Assembly (NCBI RefSeq): GCF_000737695.1
Contig: NZ_JPRM01000032.1
Coordinates: 1 to 46,635 of the forward strand
Reading direction: 5' to 3'
DNA from: Flavobacterium hydatis
GTDB taxonomy: Bacteria; Bacteroidota; Bacteroidia; Flavobacteriales; Flavobacteriaceae
DNA: 46,635 bases
The position numbers were made by a program, and so were the translations under genes. Below, one piece after another: positions 18,333 to 25,900 of the stretch; within the stretch, counting starts at the first letter, position 1, and each line of letters begins with the position of its first letter. Under the pieces are notes generated by a model. It saw nothing but the letters and a program-made list of their open reading frames with translations, ran no database searches and had not been told where the DNA came from.

Positions 18333-19232
18333 TTATTTATTTTCAATAATTTTTATTCTTTTTTCTAATCTTGATTGATTTTTTTTCAGAATCTCATTCT
18401 CTTTTTTCATCTCAATCATGTACAAAGTTATTTCTTCTATTTTTTTCAACAGACTCATATTCATTTCAGCAAGCATAAGCCCATTTTTTTCTATTTCTTT
18501 AGCAGAAGGAATTTCAGGTAAATGACTATTTTGCTTGATAAAATCTTCGACTTCATGTAAAGATTTTAGTTTGTAGTCATTGGTAAAAACATAATCGGGA
18601 ACAAGTGCTCCTAGCATATCAACTTTTATTTCTTGAGCATGAATTTTTCCTTTAACGGTAAGTTTTTCATCTGGAAGCGTAGTACCAATACCAAGGTTTC
18701 CCATAACATATAAATTACCTGTATTTAATGCTGCATTTACTCCAACATAATTATCCGGAATAGTTTTAAAAGTATGTACAGGACCATTTACTTCATTATA
18801 TGGCAAAGGGTTTTGTACACCATCATAAACAACTTGATTTATAGCATAATTAGATTGATAAAAATAGGTTGTATTACCACCTTTAAGCCAGATAATTATA
18901 CAGTGACAAGTACCATGTGTAGTTGCATCACTCCAGCCTCCTATAAAATAACTAGTTGCAGTTATATTTGTATCTATAAAGTTTGCCCCATTGCCATAAT
19001 TACTAATATGGTATTTAAAACTAGCCATCAAGGCCCCTCTCCATGAAGAATCATTATGCGTATTACTTCGACCTAATATTAAATTTGTGGGTACATTATT
19101 ATCCCATCCTCCATCTATAAACGTTACGGGATAAAATTTATCGATATCACCTTTTACAACAAAACTACCAGAAATCTGGCTATAATTTTTTGTCAGAAAG
19201 AGCATAAGTAATATTACAAAAGAATATTTCAT
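18333..19232 (-). CDS. Fibre-like surface protein, C-terminal type A domain
   Basis: A 299-aa secreted protein, first gene of the minus-strand arm. Signal peptide about 1-18 (ending KNYSQ). The head domain (about 20-180) is rich in aromatic and Gly/Asn residues and resembles neither neighbour. Then come GNLGIGTTLPDEKLTVKGK and the conserved C-terminal domain from about residue 192 (HAQEIKVD, PDYVFTNDYKL, HLPEIPSAKEIEKNG, LLKKIEEITLY) and a short coiled-coil tail. The C-terminal half is nearly the same as in the 16317-17279 protein, which suggests recent duplication with replaced heads. I find no clear TAnnTTTG promoter directly upstream. Confidence 0.72.
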   Translation of the reverse strand: MKYSFVILLMLFLTKNYSQISGSFVVKGDIDKFYPVTFIDGGWDNNVPTNLILGRSNTHNDSSWRGALMASFKYHISNYGNGANFIDTNITATSYFIGGWSDATTHGTCHCIIIWLKGGNTTYFYQSNYAINQVVYDGVQNPLPYNEVNGPVHTFKTIPDNYVGVNAALNTGNLYVMGNLGIGTTLPDEKLTVKGKIHAQEIKVDMLGALVPDYVFTNDYKLKSLHEVEDFIKQNSHLPEIPSAKEIEKNGLMLAEMNMSLLKKIEEITLYMIEMKKENEILKKNQSRLEKRIKIIENK

Positions 19233-19244
19233 TAATAGGTTTGA

Positions 19245-19316
19245 TTTTTTATTATTGTAGAATATGAAAATTACTTATTTTTTTAACTTCTTGTGAAGAA
19301 GGAATTTTGGATAAAT
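19245..19316 (-). pseudogene. Possible degenerate remnant of a fibre C-terminal domain
   Basis: In the intergenic stretch upstream of the 299-aa fibre gene, the minus strand reads DLSKIPSSQEVKKIS, closed by stops on both sides. This lines up with the HLPEIPSAKEIEKNG core of the fibre C-terminal domain, and the DNA aligns without gaps over about 29 nt with nine identical bases at its start. Probably the eroded end of a deleted paralogue; a chance match is possible. Confidence 0.35.
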
Positions 19317-19408
19317 CATATCTTTATGTAAGAAATAATTTTTACATGTATTTCATAATTAAAGAAGTAAGCTTTTATGTATTTAATGAAAATACTTTAC
19401 TTGTTATT

Positions 19409-20344
19409 TTAGTTCAAAATAAAACTAAAAACAGAGCTTCTTGCGCTTGTATTCCCTGCTTGATCAAAGGATTTCGCATACCAGTAATACGTTCCTGTAG
19501 TTAGAGTTTTCGCATAAGGACTTTTTACCTGGTCTTTAAACTGAAGATTAGTTAAAGCATTATCTTTAAAAACGTAAATGCTATCTTTTTCGACACTTCC
19601 ATTAATCGGAGTTCTGCTAAATTGAAAATTTATTTCAGTATTTGTTGTAGTACTTGCATTTGCAGGACTAGTAAGTACAGGAGTATTTGGCGCTTTGGTA
19701 TCGACCAAAATAGCTCTAGATGTGTATAACGTTTGTTTTGATCCATTACTAGCTCTTACTTTCCAATTGTAGTCGCCATCGGTAAATGTATAATCAAAAT
19801 TTAATGATGATGCATTCCCTTCTTTTACTACTTGATTGTTATTATCGGTTATTTGTACCTGATATTCGGTTGCTCCAATTATTGATTGCCATGAAAGTTT
19901 TTGAGAAACAGTTTTGGTAATTAAATTATTATTAGGAGATACTAATACAACCGTGTTGTTTTCGAAATCATCATTATTTAAAATCTCAAGAGTTTGAGTT
20001 TTATATTTTGTTTCATAACCACTATTTACAGCCTTAATACGCCATTGATATTTACCAATGTTTAATTGTCGTGTAAATGAATTTTTAGTAACTAATGTAT
20101 CTACAACAATTTGTATTGGCGATGTAAAGTTTGGTTTTGCAATCTGTAAGCGATATTTTTCAGCATTTTCGACTTTATCCCAAGAAAAAGAAACTCCAGT
20201 CGAAAATAAAACAGCATCATTAGTTGGAGCAATCAGGTTTACTTCTTTATCCGAAATATCATCAACAAATAATATTTCTTCGCAAGAAAACAAGGATAAA
20301 AAAACAAGACTTAGAGTAAATTTATATACAAGAGATTTATTCAT
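19409..20344 (-). CDS. Lipoprotein with three fibronectin-III-like repeats
   Basis: A 311-aa predicted lipoprotein. Signal peptide with lipobox LFSC (Cys21), followed by EEILFVDD. Three repeats follow, each beginning with a proline-containing LxxPxN motif and a tryptophan or aromatic strand: about 37-70 (LIAPTNDA...SFSWDKV), 135-168 (LVSPNNNL...KLSWQSI) and 225-260 (LTSPANAS...NFQFSRT). These look like FnIII/Ig-type domains, the last ending with YYWYAKSFDQAGNTS. Likely an outer-membrane, periplasm- or surface-facing binding module. It sits between the two halves of the secretion system on the minus strand, 176 bp from the first fibre gene and 102 bp from the next lipoprotein. A link to the machine is plausible but unproven. 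Confidence 0.7.
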   Translation of the reverse strand: MNKSLVYKFTLSLVFLSLFSCEEILFVDDISDKEVNLIAPTNDAVLFSTGVSFSWDKVENAEKYRLQIAKPNFTSPIQIVVDTLVTKNSFTRQLNIGKYQWRIKAVNSGYETKYKTQTLEILNNDDFENNTVVLVSPNNNLITKTVSQKLSWQSIIGATEYQVQITDNNNQVVKEGNASSLNFDYTFTDGDYNWKVRASNGSKQTLYTSRAILVDTKAPNTPVLTSPANASTTTNTEINFQFSRTPINGSVEKDSIYVFKDNALTNLQFKDQVKSPYAKTLTTGTYYWYAKSFDQAGNTSARSSVFSFILN

Positions 20345-20446
20345 TTTTATTGTAATGTATTTTGATTTATTAGAATTAACACTAAAAAATCAAAACTGAT
20401 TTAATTAAGATTTAAAAAAGACAGGTAAGAGTATAATGGTATAAAA

Positions 20447-21181
20447 TTACATATCAAAAAGACTTTTATTTTTTCTTTCACCCTCTGGGATTATTGATTT
20501 GGTATTTCCTTTACAATTAGTATCGCTTGTAACGATATCGGCTATATACCATTGTCCTTTAGCGTTAGCCGACCAACAAAATTTACTTGCCTGATATCCT
20601 ACTATCGTTTCTGGGTTTATATCAATTGTTTCAGTCTTTTTACCTGATTTGTATAATATGACAAGATATTTTTTATCATGAGGGTTAATTAAATAGTAAG
20701 CATCGGCTTGTCTTATTTTTGTAATTTCATCTATAGTTAGACTTACTGCCAAACTTGTTATTATTTGAGAATCTTTAGTGTCTTTAAGTAATCTAAAAAC
20801 ATCAGTATTATAATTGGCATTTAATTCATTAACCAAGCCGTTTATATCAAAGATTTTAATAGTTACCAATTCGGGTTTTTTAGGTAAACTATCGATGTAG
20901 GCAACTTTGGTTTGGTTCTGGTTGTATTTAGCTTTAGAGGCATAAACTTGATTCAATTTTCTATTAAATGGAACAATACCAATAGAAACTCTAATTTTAT
21001 TTTCGAGTTTAGGTAATGTTCTTATCGAAAAATTGTTTTCTACACCATTTTTTATTTCTGCTTGCCCTATACTTCCTAATTCAGGGGAAGATATTGCAAT
21101 TTTGTAAGTCTCATTTTTTATTTTAGTGGTTTGACATGCAGTACATACTACAAGTAGCAACACAACTATTTTCTTAATCAT
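20447..21181 (-). CDS. Putative lipoprotein of unknown function
   Basis: A 244-aa protein with a short lipoprotein signal (lipobox CTAC, Cys16). The remainder is a mixed alpha/beta sequence with no domain I recognise. A 'WSANAKGQWYIADIV' stretch and a late Cys pair lie toward the C-terminus. It is upstream of the FnIII lipoprotein on the same strand with a 102-bp gap, so the two may be one unit. A TAGATTTG box lies about 65 bp upstream (21246-21253, minus) and could be its promoter. No function is claimed. Confidence 0.6.
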   Translation of the reverse strand: MIKKIVVLLLVVCTACQTTKIKNETYKIAISSPELGSIGQAEIKNGVENNFSIRTLPKLENKIRVSIGIVPFNRKLNQVYASKAKYNQNQTKVAYIDSLPKKPELVTIKIFDINGLVNELNANYNTDVFRLLKDTKDSQIITSLAVSLTIDEITKIRQADAYYLINPHDKKYLVILYKSGKKTETIDINPETIVGYQASKFCWSANAKGQWYIADIVTSDTNCKGNTKSIIPEGERKNKSLFDM

Positions 21182-21245
21182 AATTTAAAATTTAGATGAA
21201 ATGTAATCTGGATTTTCGGGTTAAATCGCTATAACAAATTTTTAA

Positions 21246-21253
21246 CAAATCTA
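21246..21253 (-). promoter_or_regulatory. Candidate TAnnTTTG promoter element for the 244-aa lipoprotein
   Basis: The minus strand reads TAGATTTG, an exact match to the Bacteroidota -7 consensus TAnnTTTG, about 65 nt from the start codon. No convincing -33 TTTG is seen at the right spacing, so confidence is limited. Confidence 0.35.
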
Positions 21254-21354
21254 ACAAAATATGGGTAGACTTTTGTGAGATTTTATGTAATTTTTCATAT
21301 ACCTGAATTATTCTAATAAACCTTGATTTTGGTAGTTGTTCTAACCTTATATAT

Positions 21355-21362
21355 TACATTTG
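21355..21362 (+). promoter_or_regulatory. Candidate TAnnTTTG promoter element
   Basis: TACATTTG, an exact Bacteroidota -7 match, 36 nt upstream of the small ORF at 21399, with a TTG at 21336-21338 as possible -33. The same octamer TACATTTG precedes the major pseudopilin gene at 33564-33571. Confidence 0.55.
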
Positions 21363-21398
21363 TTTGCTTTAAAAATTACTAACTTAAATATTAAAAAA

Positions 21399-21497
21399 AT
21401 GCGAATTTATTACTCTCTTTCCTTATTACTAATTTCTTTTTCGATGTATTCTCAATTATATGATTCAGGTAACAAAATAGGAGGTAAGGTCATCTGA
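21399..21497 (+). CDS. Tiny secreted peptide or truncated fibre gene start
   Basis: A 32-aa ORF just below a good TAnnTTTG promoter. The first ~19 residues are a clean signal peptide (MRIYYSLSLLLISFSMYSQ), leaving a mature peptide of only 13 residues (LYDSGNKIGGKVI). The signal ends in SQ, as in the fibre genes, and the mature start resembles the beginning of a fibre head. It is therefore most likely a fibre gene truncated by deletion, though a functional short leader peptide for the downstream fibre gene at 21550 cannot be excluded. Confidence 0.45.
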   Translation: MRIYYSLSLLLISFSMYSQLYDSGNKIGGKVI

Positions 21498-21549
21498 TTC
21501 TTTAATAAAAAATAGATAAATAAACAATTAATTTAATAAATACAAAACA

Positions 21550-22524
21550 ATGAAAAGAATACTACTTATATTCACAATCCTAATTTACAATACTGTTTCA
21601 AGTCAAATTTTTTCAACCAATACAACTCCAGTTGGTTGGGAGCATAATATATTATTTAACGCTGGAACTCGTTATACAGTAACACAACAAGGTCCTGCTT
21701 TCGATATTCCAACTTTGTTTGATGGCAGGATGATGCCTCACTATACTTCTACACCTATATCAGTTGCAAATCCAAGTATAATTACTATTGAAGGTTTACC
21801 AGAATTTCATATTCAGGCTGGAGCATGGATAGGCTGGACAACACGTTATTGGCCTGCAACACGATTCAAAATTGAAGGTTTTGATACCAATAGTTGGGTG
21901 ACTTTTGTAGATTATTCATCAATTGATTACTCTGGATTCAGTTTTTCTACACGTATAATTACTCCAGGAACTTACACAAAACTAAAATTTACATTTTACA
22001 CTTCTGAAGGTGCAAATGGAAATTTAGGTCTTTCAGAATTGTTTTTTATTCATCCCGAAGCCACAACTCCTTATGCCGGTTTGTTTTCTTCATCTATTAA
22101 TAATTGGGAATTTAACGGAACCAATTTAGCTTATAGTGGAAATGTTGGTATAGGAACAGCAACAACCGGAACACATAAATTAGCAGTTGACGGATCAATA
22201 GGAGCGAGGGAAATTAAGGTTGAAATAACAACTTGGCCAGATTACGTATTTAAAAAAGAGTATAGTTTACCAACTCTAACTGAAGTAGAAAAACATATTA
22301 TTGAAAAAGGACATTTAAAAGATATTCCAACTCAAGAAGAAGCCCTTAAAAACGGAATTAATTTAGGCGAAATGAACGCTAAATTATTGCAAAAGATAGA
22401 GGAGTTGACACTTTATATGATAGTTGTAAATAATAAAGTAGACAACCTTGAAATTAGCAATAAAAAGCTTTCTGAAGAAAATAAAACATTACTCAAGAAA
22501 GTAATAAAATTAGAAAGTAAGTAG
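21550..22524 (+). CDS. Fibre-like surface protein, C-terminal type B domain
   Basis: A 324-aa secreted protein. Signal peptide about 1-19 (ending VSSQ). The head (about 20-185) contains a discoidin/jelly-roll-like Trp-rich region (GWEHNILFNAG, IQAGAWIGWTTRYWPATRFK). GNVGIGTATTGTHKLAVDG and the conserved C-terminal domain follow from about 215 (GAREIKVE, WPDYVFKKEY, GHLKDIPTQEEALKNG, LLQKIEELTLY), with a coiled-coil tail. This C-terminal domain is the type found in the distant plus-strand array at 39865-43579, not the type in the adjacent minus-strand array. It is followed by a strong terminator. Confidence 0.72.
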   Translation: MKRILLIFTILIYNTVSSQIFSTNTTPVGWEHNILFNAGTRYTVTQQGPAFDIPTLFDGRMMPHYTSTPISVANPSIITIEGLPEFHIQAGAWIGWTTRYWPATRFKIEGFDTNSWVTFVDYSSIDYSGFSFSTRIITPGTYTKLKFTFYTSEGANGNLGLSELFFIHPEATTPYAGLFSSSINNWEFNGTNLAYSGNVGIGTATTGTHKLAVDGSIGAREIKVEITTWPDYVFKKEYSLPTLTEVEKHIIEKGHLKDIPTQEEALKNGINLGEMNAKLLQKIEELTLYMIVVNNKVDNLEISNKKLSEENKTLLKKVIKLESK

Positions 22525-22548
22525 TTTTAACCTTATCGGGTATTCAAT

Positions 22549-22580
22549 AAAAAAGCAACTCAATTATGAGTTGCTTTTTT
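22549..22580. terminator. Bidirectional hairpin terminator
   Basis: AAAAAAGCAACTC (22549-22561), loop AATTAT, GAGTTGCTTTTTT (22568-22580). It has the same stem as the terminator at 4951-4982 and differs only in the loop. It closes the plus-strand fibre gene and can also terminate the convergent RHS operon. Confidence 0.88.
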
Positions 22581-22734
22581 TGTGATTTGGATTGTGTCTT
22601 ATCATTGCGGATGCAAAGTTGGGAGACGTTCGCACAGCGTATGCAAGAAATTTCTTTTTTAGAGAAGACTTCATATAGCTAGGACAGAAAAAAATTCAGC
22701 GTTATGTTATACATATCTTCGTTATCGGTTTCAA

Positions 22735-22968
22735 CTAAAATAATAGAGGTATAAAATCTATCAACCAAATAATCATTAATATGACTATTAATAAAACTGG
22801 ACCTCCAATAATTAAATTTACTAAAGAATTTTTTTTTACTAAAATTTTACTTAGCAAAACAGTATCCTTTTTTCTGAAAAAATTAATTGTATTCATTATT
22901 AAATATCTTATTAATGCTCCAACATATTCTGCAATATATCCACCACTTAATACTTCTAGAATATTCAT
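22735..22968 (-). CDS. Small membrane protein, candidate immunity protein of RHS 2
   Basis: A 77-aa protein, last in the second RHS operon, starting 14 nt after the RHS stop. A C-terminal transmembrane segment is clear (about 51-74: LIIGGPVLLIVILMIIWLID), and a weaker hydrophobic stretch lies near 8-28. The basic middle (FFRKKDTVLLSKILVKKN) would face the cytoplasm. I know no family for it. Its position, directly after a toxin-tipped RHS gene, is where a cognate immunity gene is expected. A membrane-located immunity protein would suggest a membrane- or envelope-acting toxin. The plus-strand reading frame overlapping it is less credible because it lacks operon context. Confidence 0.5.
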   Translation of the reverse strand: MNILEVLSGGYIAEYVGALIRYLIMNTINFFRKKDTVLLSKILVKKNSLVNLIIGGPVLLIVILMIIWLIDFIPLLF

Positions 22969-22972
22969 AACT

Positions 22973-22996
22973 ATTTATTTATTTATTTATTTATTT
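22973..22996. repeat. Tetranucleotide repeat (ATTT)6 between toxin and immunity genes
   Basis: Six perfect ATTT units followed by further T. It spans the stop codon of the RHS 2 gene and most of the short gap to the 77-aa gene. All three frames of the repeat contain stops, so copy-number change would alter only the last residues of the RHS protein and the spacing to the downstream start. Confidence 0.85.
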
Positions 22997-25900
22997 TTTT
23001 TGAGTATTTGGTAGATGTTTTAATAATTGCTTCTGGAGTTTTAACTGGTTTTACCATATATTTATTTACTTGTCTTATAATAAATCCTTTTGTAGCTGGA
23101 GCAAGCCTCGCTACAAAAGTTCCTTTAAACGCTTTATTAAAGCGAGCAACATCAATACCTTTTATTAAATTAACATCTCCAATATGACCAACTAAAGCAG
23201 ATCCAGCACGAATGACATTGGATATTCCTGCATCTAAAACCTCATTTGGGTCTGCACCGTAACCATCAAGATGCCTAGCCGATTTTGTAAAAGCATTTGT
23301 ACCATGAACAAACATATCGTCTCCAAATTTATAATATGAGTAACCAATTCCTTGAAATATAGAAAGGCCAATTGGTAATTTTGTTTTATCAGAATCTAAT
23401 AAATTTCTAGTATTTTCAAAAATATTAGGAATATCTTTGGTAATTAGATTTGGCGTGTCAAAGCTATGTGTATGGCGTGTAATCACTACTCCTGTTATTA
23501 GTTTACCATCATTAAATTCACTAGAAACTGAGCTAGTTTGAAATCCCCATTCTTCACCAAATTTCCTTAATTCACCAGGTTCTAATCCAGCTCTAATTGC
23601 TTTATTTCGCTGAATATTTGCCCAAATTTTCCAAGTCCAGCCTCCATCAGGATCAATAGCACCAATAGGATTATTCCCCATTCCTAAATAAGGAGAACTA
23701 TATTGTCCGTATGGGTCAGGTGATAACCATCTCCCAATCCTTCCATCCCAAAGCCTTAACTGAAATGCCTCCATGTTGGTTTCTGAGTCTTTCTCTTGTC
23801 CCTGATAAGCGTAACGGTAATTACTTAACGAGTTACGCATTGGCAGTTGTTCTCCAAATGGGTAATAATCGGCATACGATTGTATTACAGGATTCCCCCC
23901 CGCTTTTTGTATTACCGCCCTTACATTGCCCAAATGATCCGTAATTTCGTAACTACTCGTAGCTGTCGTTTTATTGTAAACGCCTAATCGGTTTAAACCA
24001 AAAATAGATAAATCAGTTTGAGCTATACTACCTCCGTTTGGTAAATTATACACAGCGAGTGTATTACCAGATAAGTCGAGCTCATAAAATGTTGTATTTT
24101 GTAACAAGAAAGTACTAGTGTTATAACTCTCTTTTTTTATACGTTGCCCTCTCTCATTGTAAAAGAATTTTACCACTACATTAGTAAGGCCTTTTCTTAT
24201 TTCGGTAACTAAACCTTGTGTGCTGTAAAAGTAATATAAATTTTCCTGAACATTACGAGTCATCTGTCCAATTGCATCATATTCGTAGTTATTTGCAGCT
24301 TGATTCTCTATATCTGTTGGGTCTGCTGTTGCTACTGCATTTTCGGTAACACTGTTTAATTGGTTTTTACCTGCATAATTGTACGTTAAATTATCGATTA
24401 TAAGACCAGTCTCATTGGTGCGTTGTAAGGTTTTTATATTTCCATTCGGATCATAAGTTAGCCCTCCTTCAGCTAGGCTATTTGTAGGGTTTATTGCTGC
24501 TGTGCTTGAATTTGTATTACCAAAAGTAGCAGTTGTTAACCAGTTGTTACGATCATAGTTGTATAGATATCCTTTTTGGTTAGCAGTGCTTCCCGAAAAG
24601 TCTCCGGGTACTCCTTTATTAGTCCAGCGCGTCGCTTTTATATTTCCGTTATAGTCAGCTCCTGCAGTAGGAGAAGAGGTTATGTTTCTGCCAGTACGTA
24701 AATAATCTCCATTATAATAATCAAGTGACACCCCAAACACATCATTAGCATCTCCGCCAGGATCTTTACTAGACTCCAAGCTTGGGTGGTTTATGCTCTT
24801 GAGTTGTCCGCCAAGTGTATAAACATAATCAAGACCTTGTAAACCTAGGGCAATATTAACTCTTTTCAATTCGCCTGTTTTATAATAAGCATAATCTGCC
24901 TGAGTCGCAAAAGAGTTATTATCAGTAGAAGTCTCAACTTTAGTTAATTCACTATTGCTATCATAAGTATATTGATGTACAAAAAGTTCAGGAGACTTGT
25001 CTTTCTGAAATAATACTTTTTTCACATTACCCTTATGATCATATTCATAATGAATGGTTTTAGCGCCAATGCCTTCATTATATTGAACCATCCATTCAAC
25101 TCTGCCATATATATCATAACTATACCAAGTGATAGCGGTAATGGTTGCAGCTGGTTTTGTATAGCTAATGGCTACATTACCCGAAAGATTATTTTGGGTA
25201 TAATTTGTAGTTGGAATTCCTGCGGTAGCCAAAACACTATTTAATGTTAAGTTCGTAGGTAGAGTTTCGGATGTTAAGTTATTATCTGACGAATCATATA
25301 TTGTAAATGTTTGCTCAGTTTGTGTTCCTGCAATTAAAGCAGTATCTGGGTTTGAAGCTGTAGCGCTAGCCCAATTAGCATCTACAACACCACTTTCTAT
25401 AGGTCTGCTATAGGTATCGTAATTAATATAAGAAATTTTAGAATCATTTTGAAGTGCACTTTGCGAATAACGTATCTGTCCATCATTTCTATAAATGAAT
25501 TTACTTGTACCTTGATCAGAACTGGTTGTTTGTATTATCTGTCCTAAAGTGTTATAAGTATAGGTAGTTGCGAAATTAGGAGAACTCAAATAACTAGGGG
25601 AAGCAATTATAGAAGTATTTGCTACAAAGCCATTTGGTTGTATTGTTTTTATTAATTGGCCTGTTTTATTATATATATTTACTTCATAGTCGTAATAATT
25701 TACACTATAGGCAATTCCCAATACACCACTATCGTACGTTGGTACACCTCCTGAGATATATGTTTTAGGGTCGCTAAGTGGAGTGGTAACAGCTTCAATT
25801 CTGTAGGCATTACCACCAATTAAACTAGAAGTAATTAAACCTGTTTTTAAATTAAAAATATTGTATAATGAAGCATTTCCTATTAATGAAATTTGGTTAG

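Noticed and set aside
22581..22734. Slightly GC-richer patch with codon-like sequence as a gene remnant
   Set aside because: No frame gives more than a short open stretch and no similarity to neighbours could be seen.
22781..23014. Plus-strand small hydrophobic ORF
   Set aside because: It is antisense to the 77-aa gene, overlaps the RHS end and has no promoter or operon context; its hydrophobicity mirrors the opposite strand.
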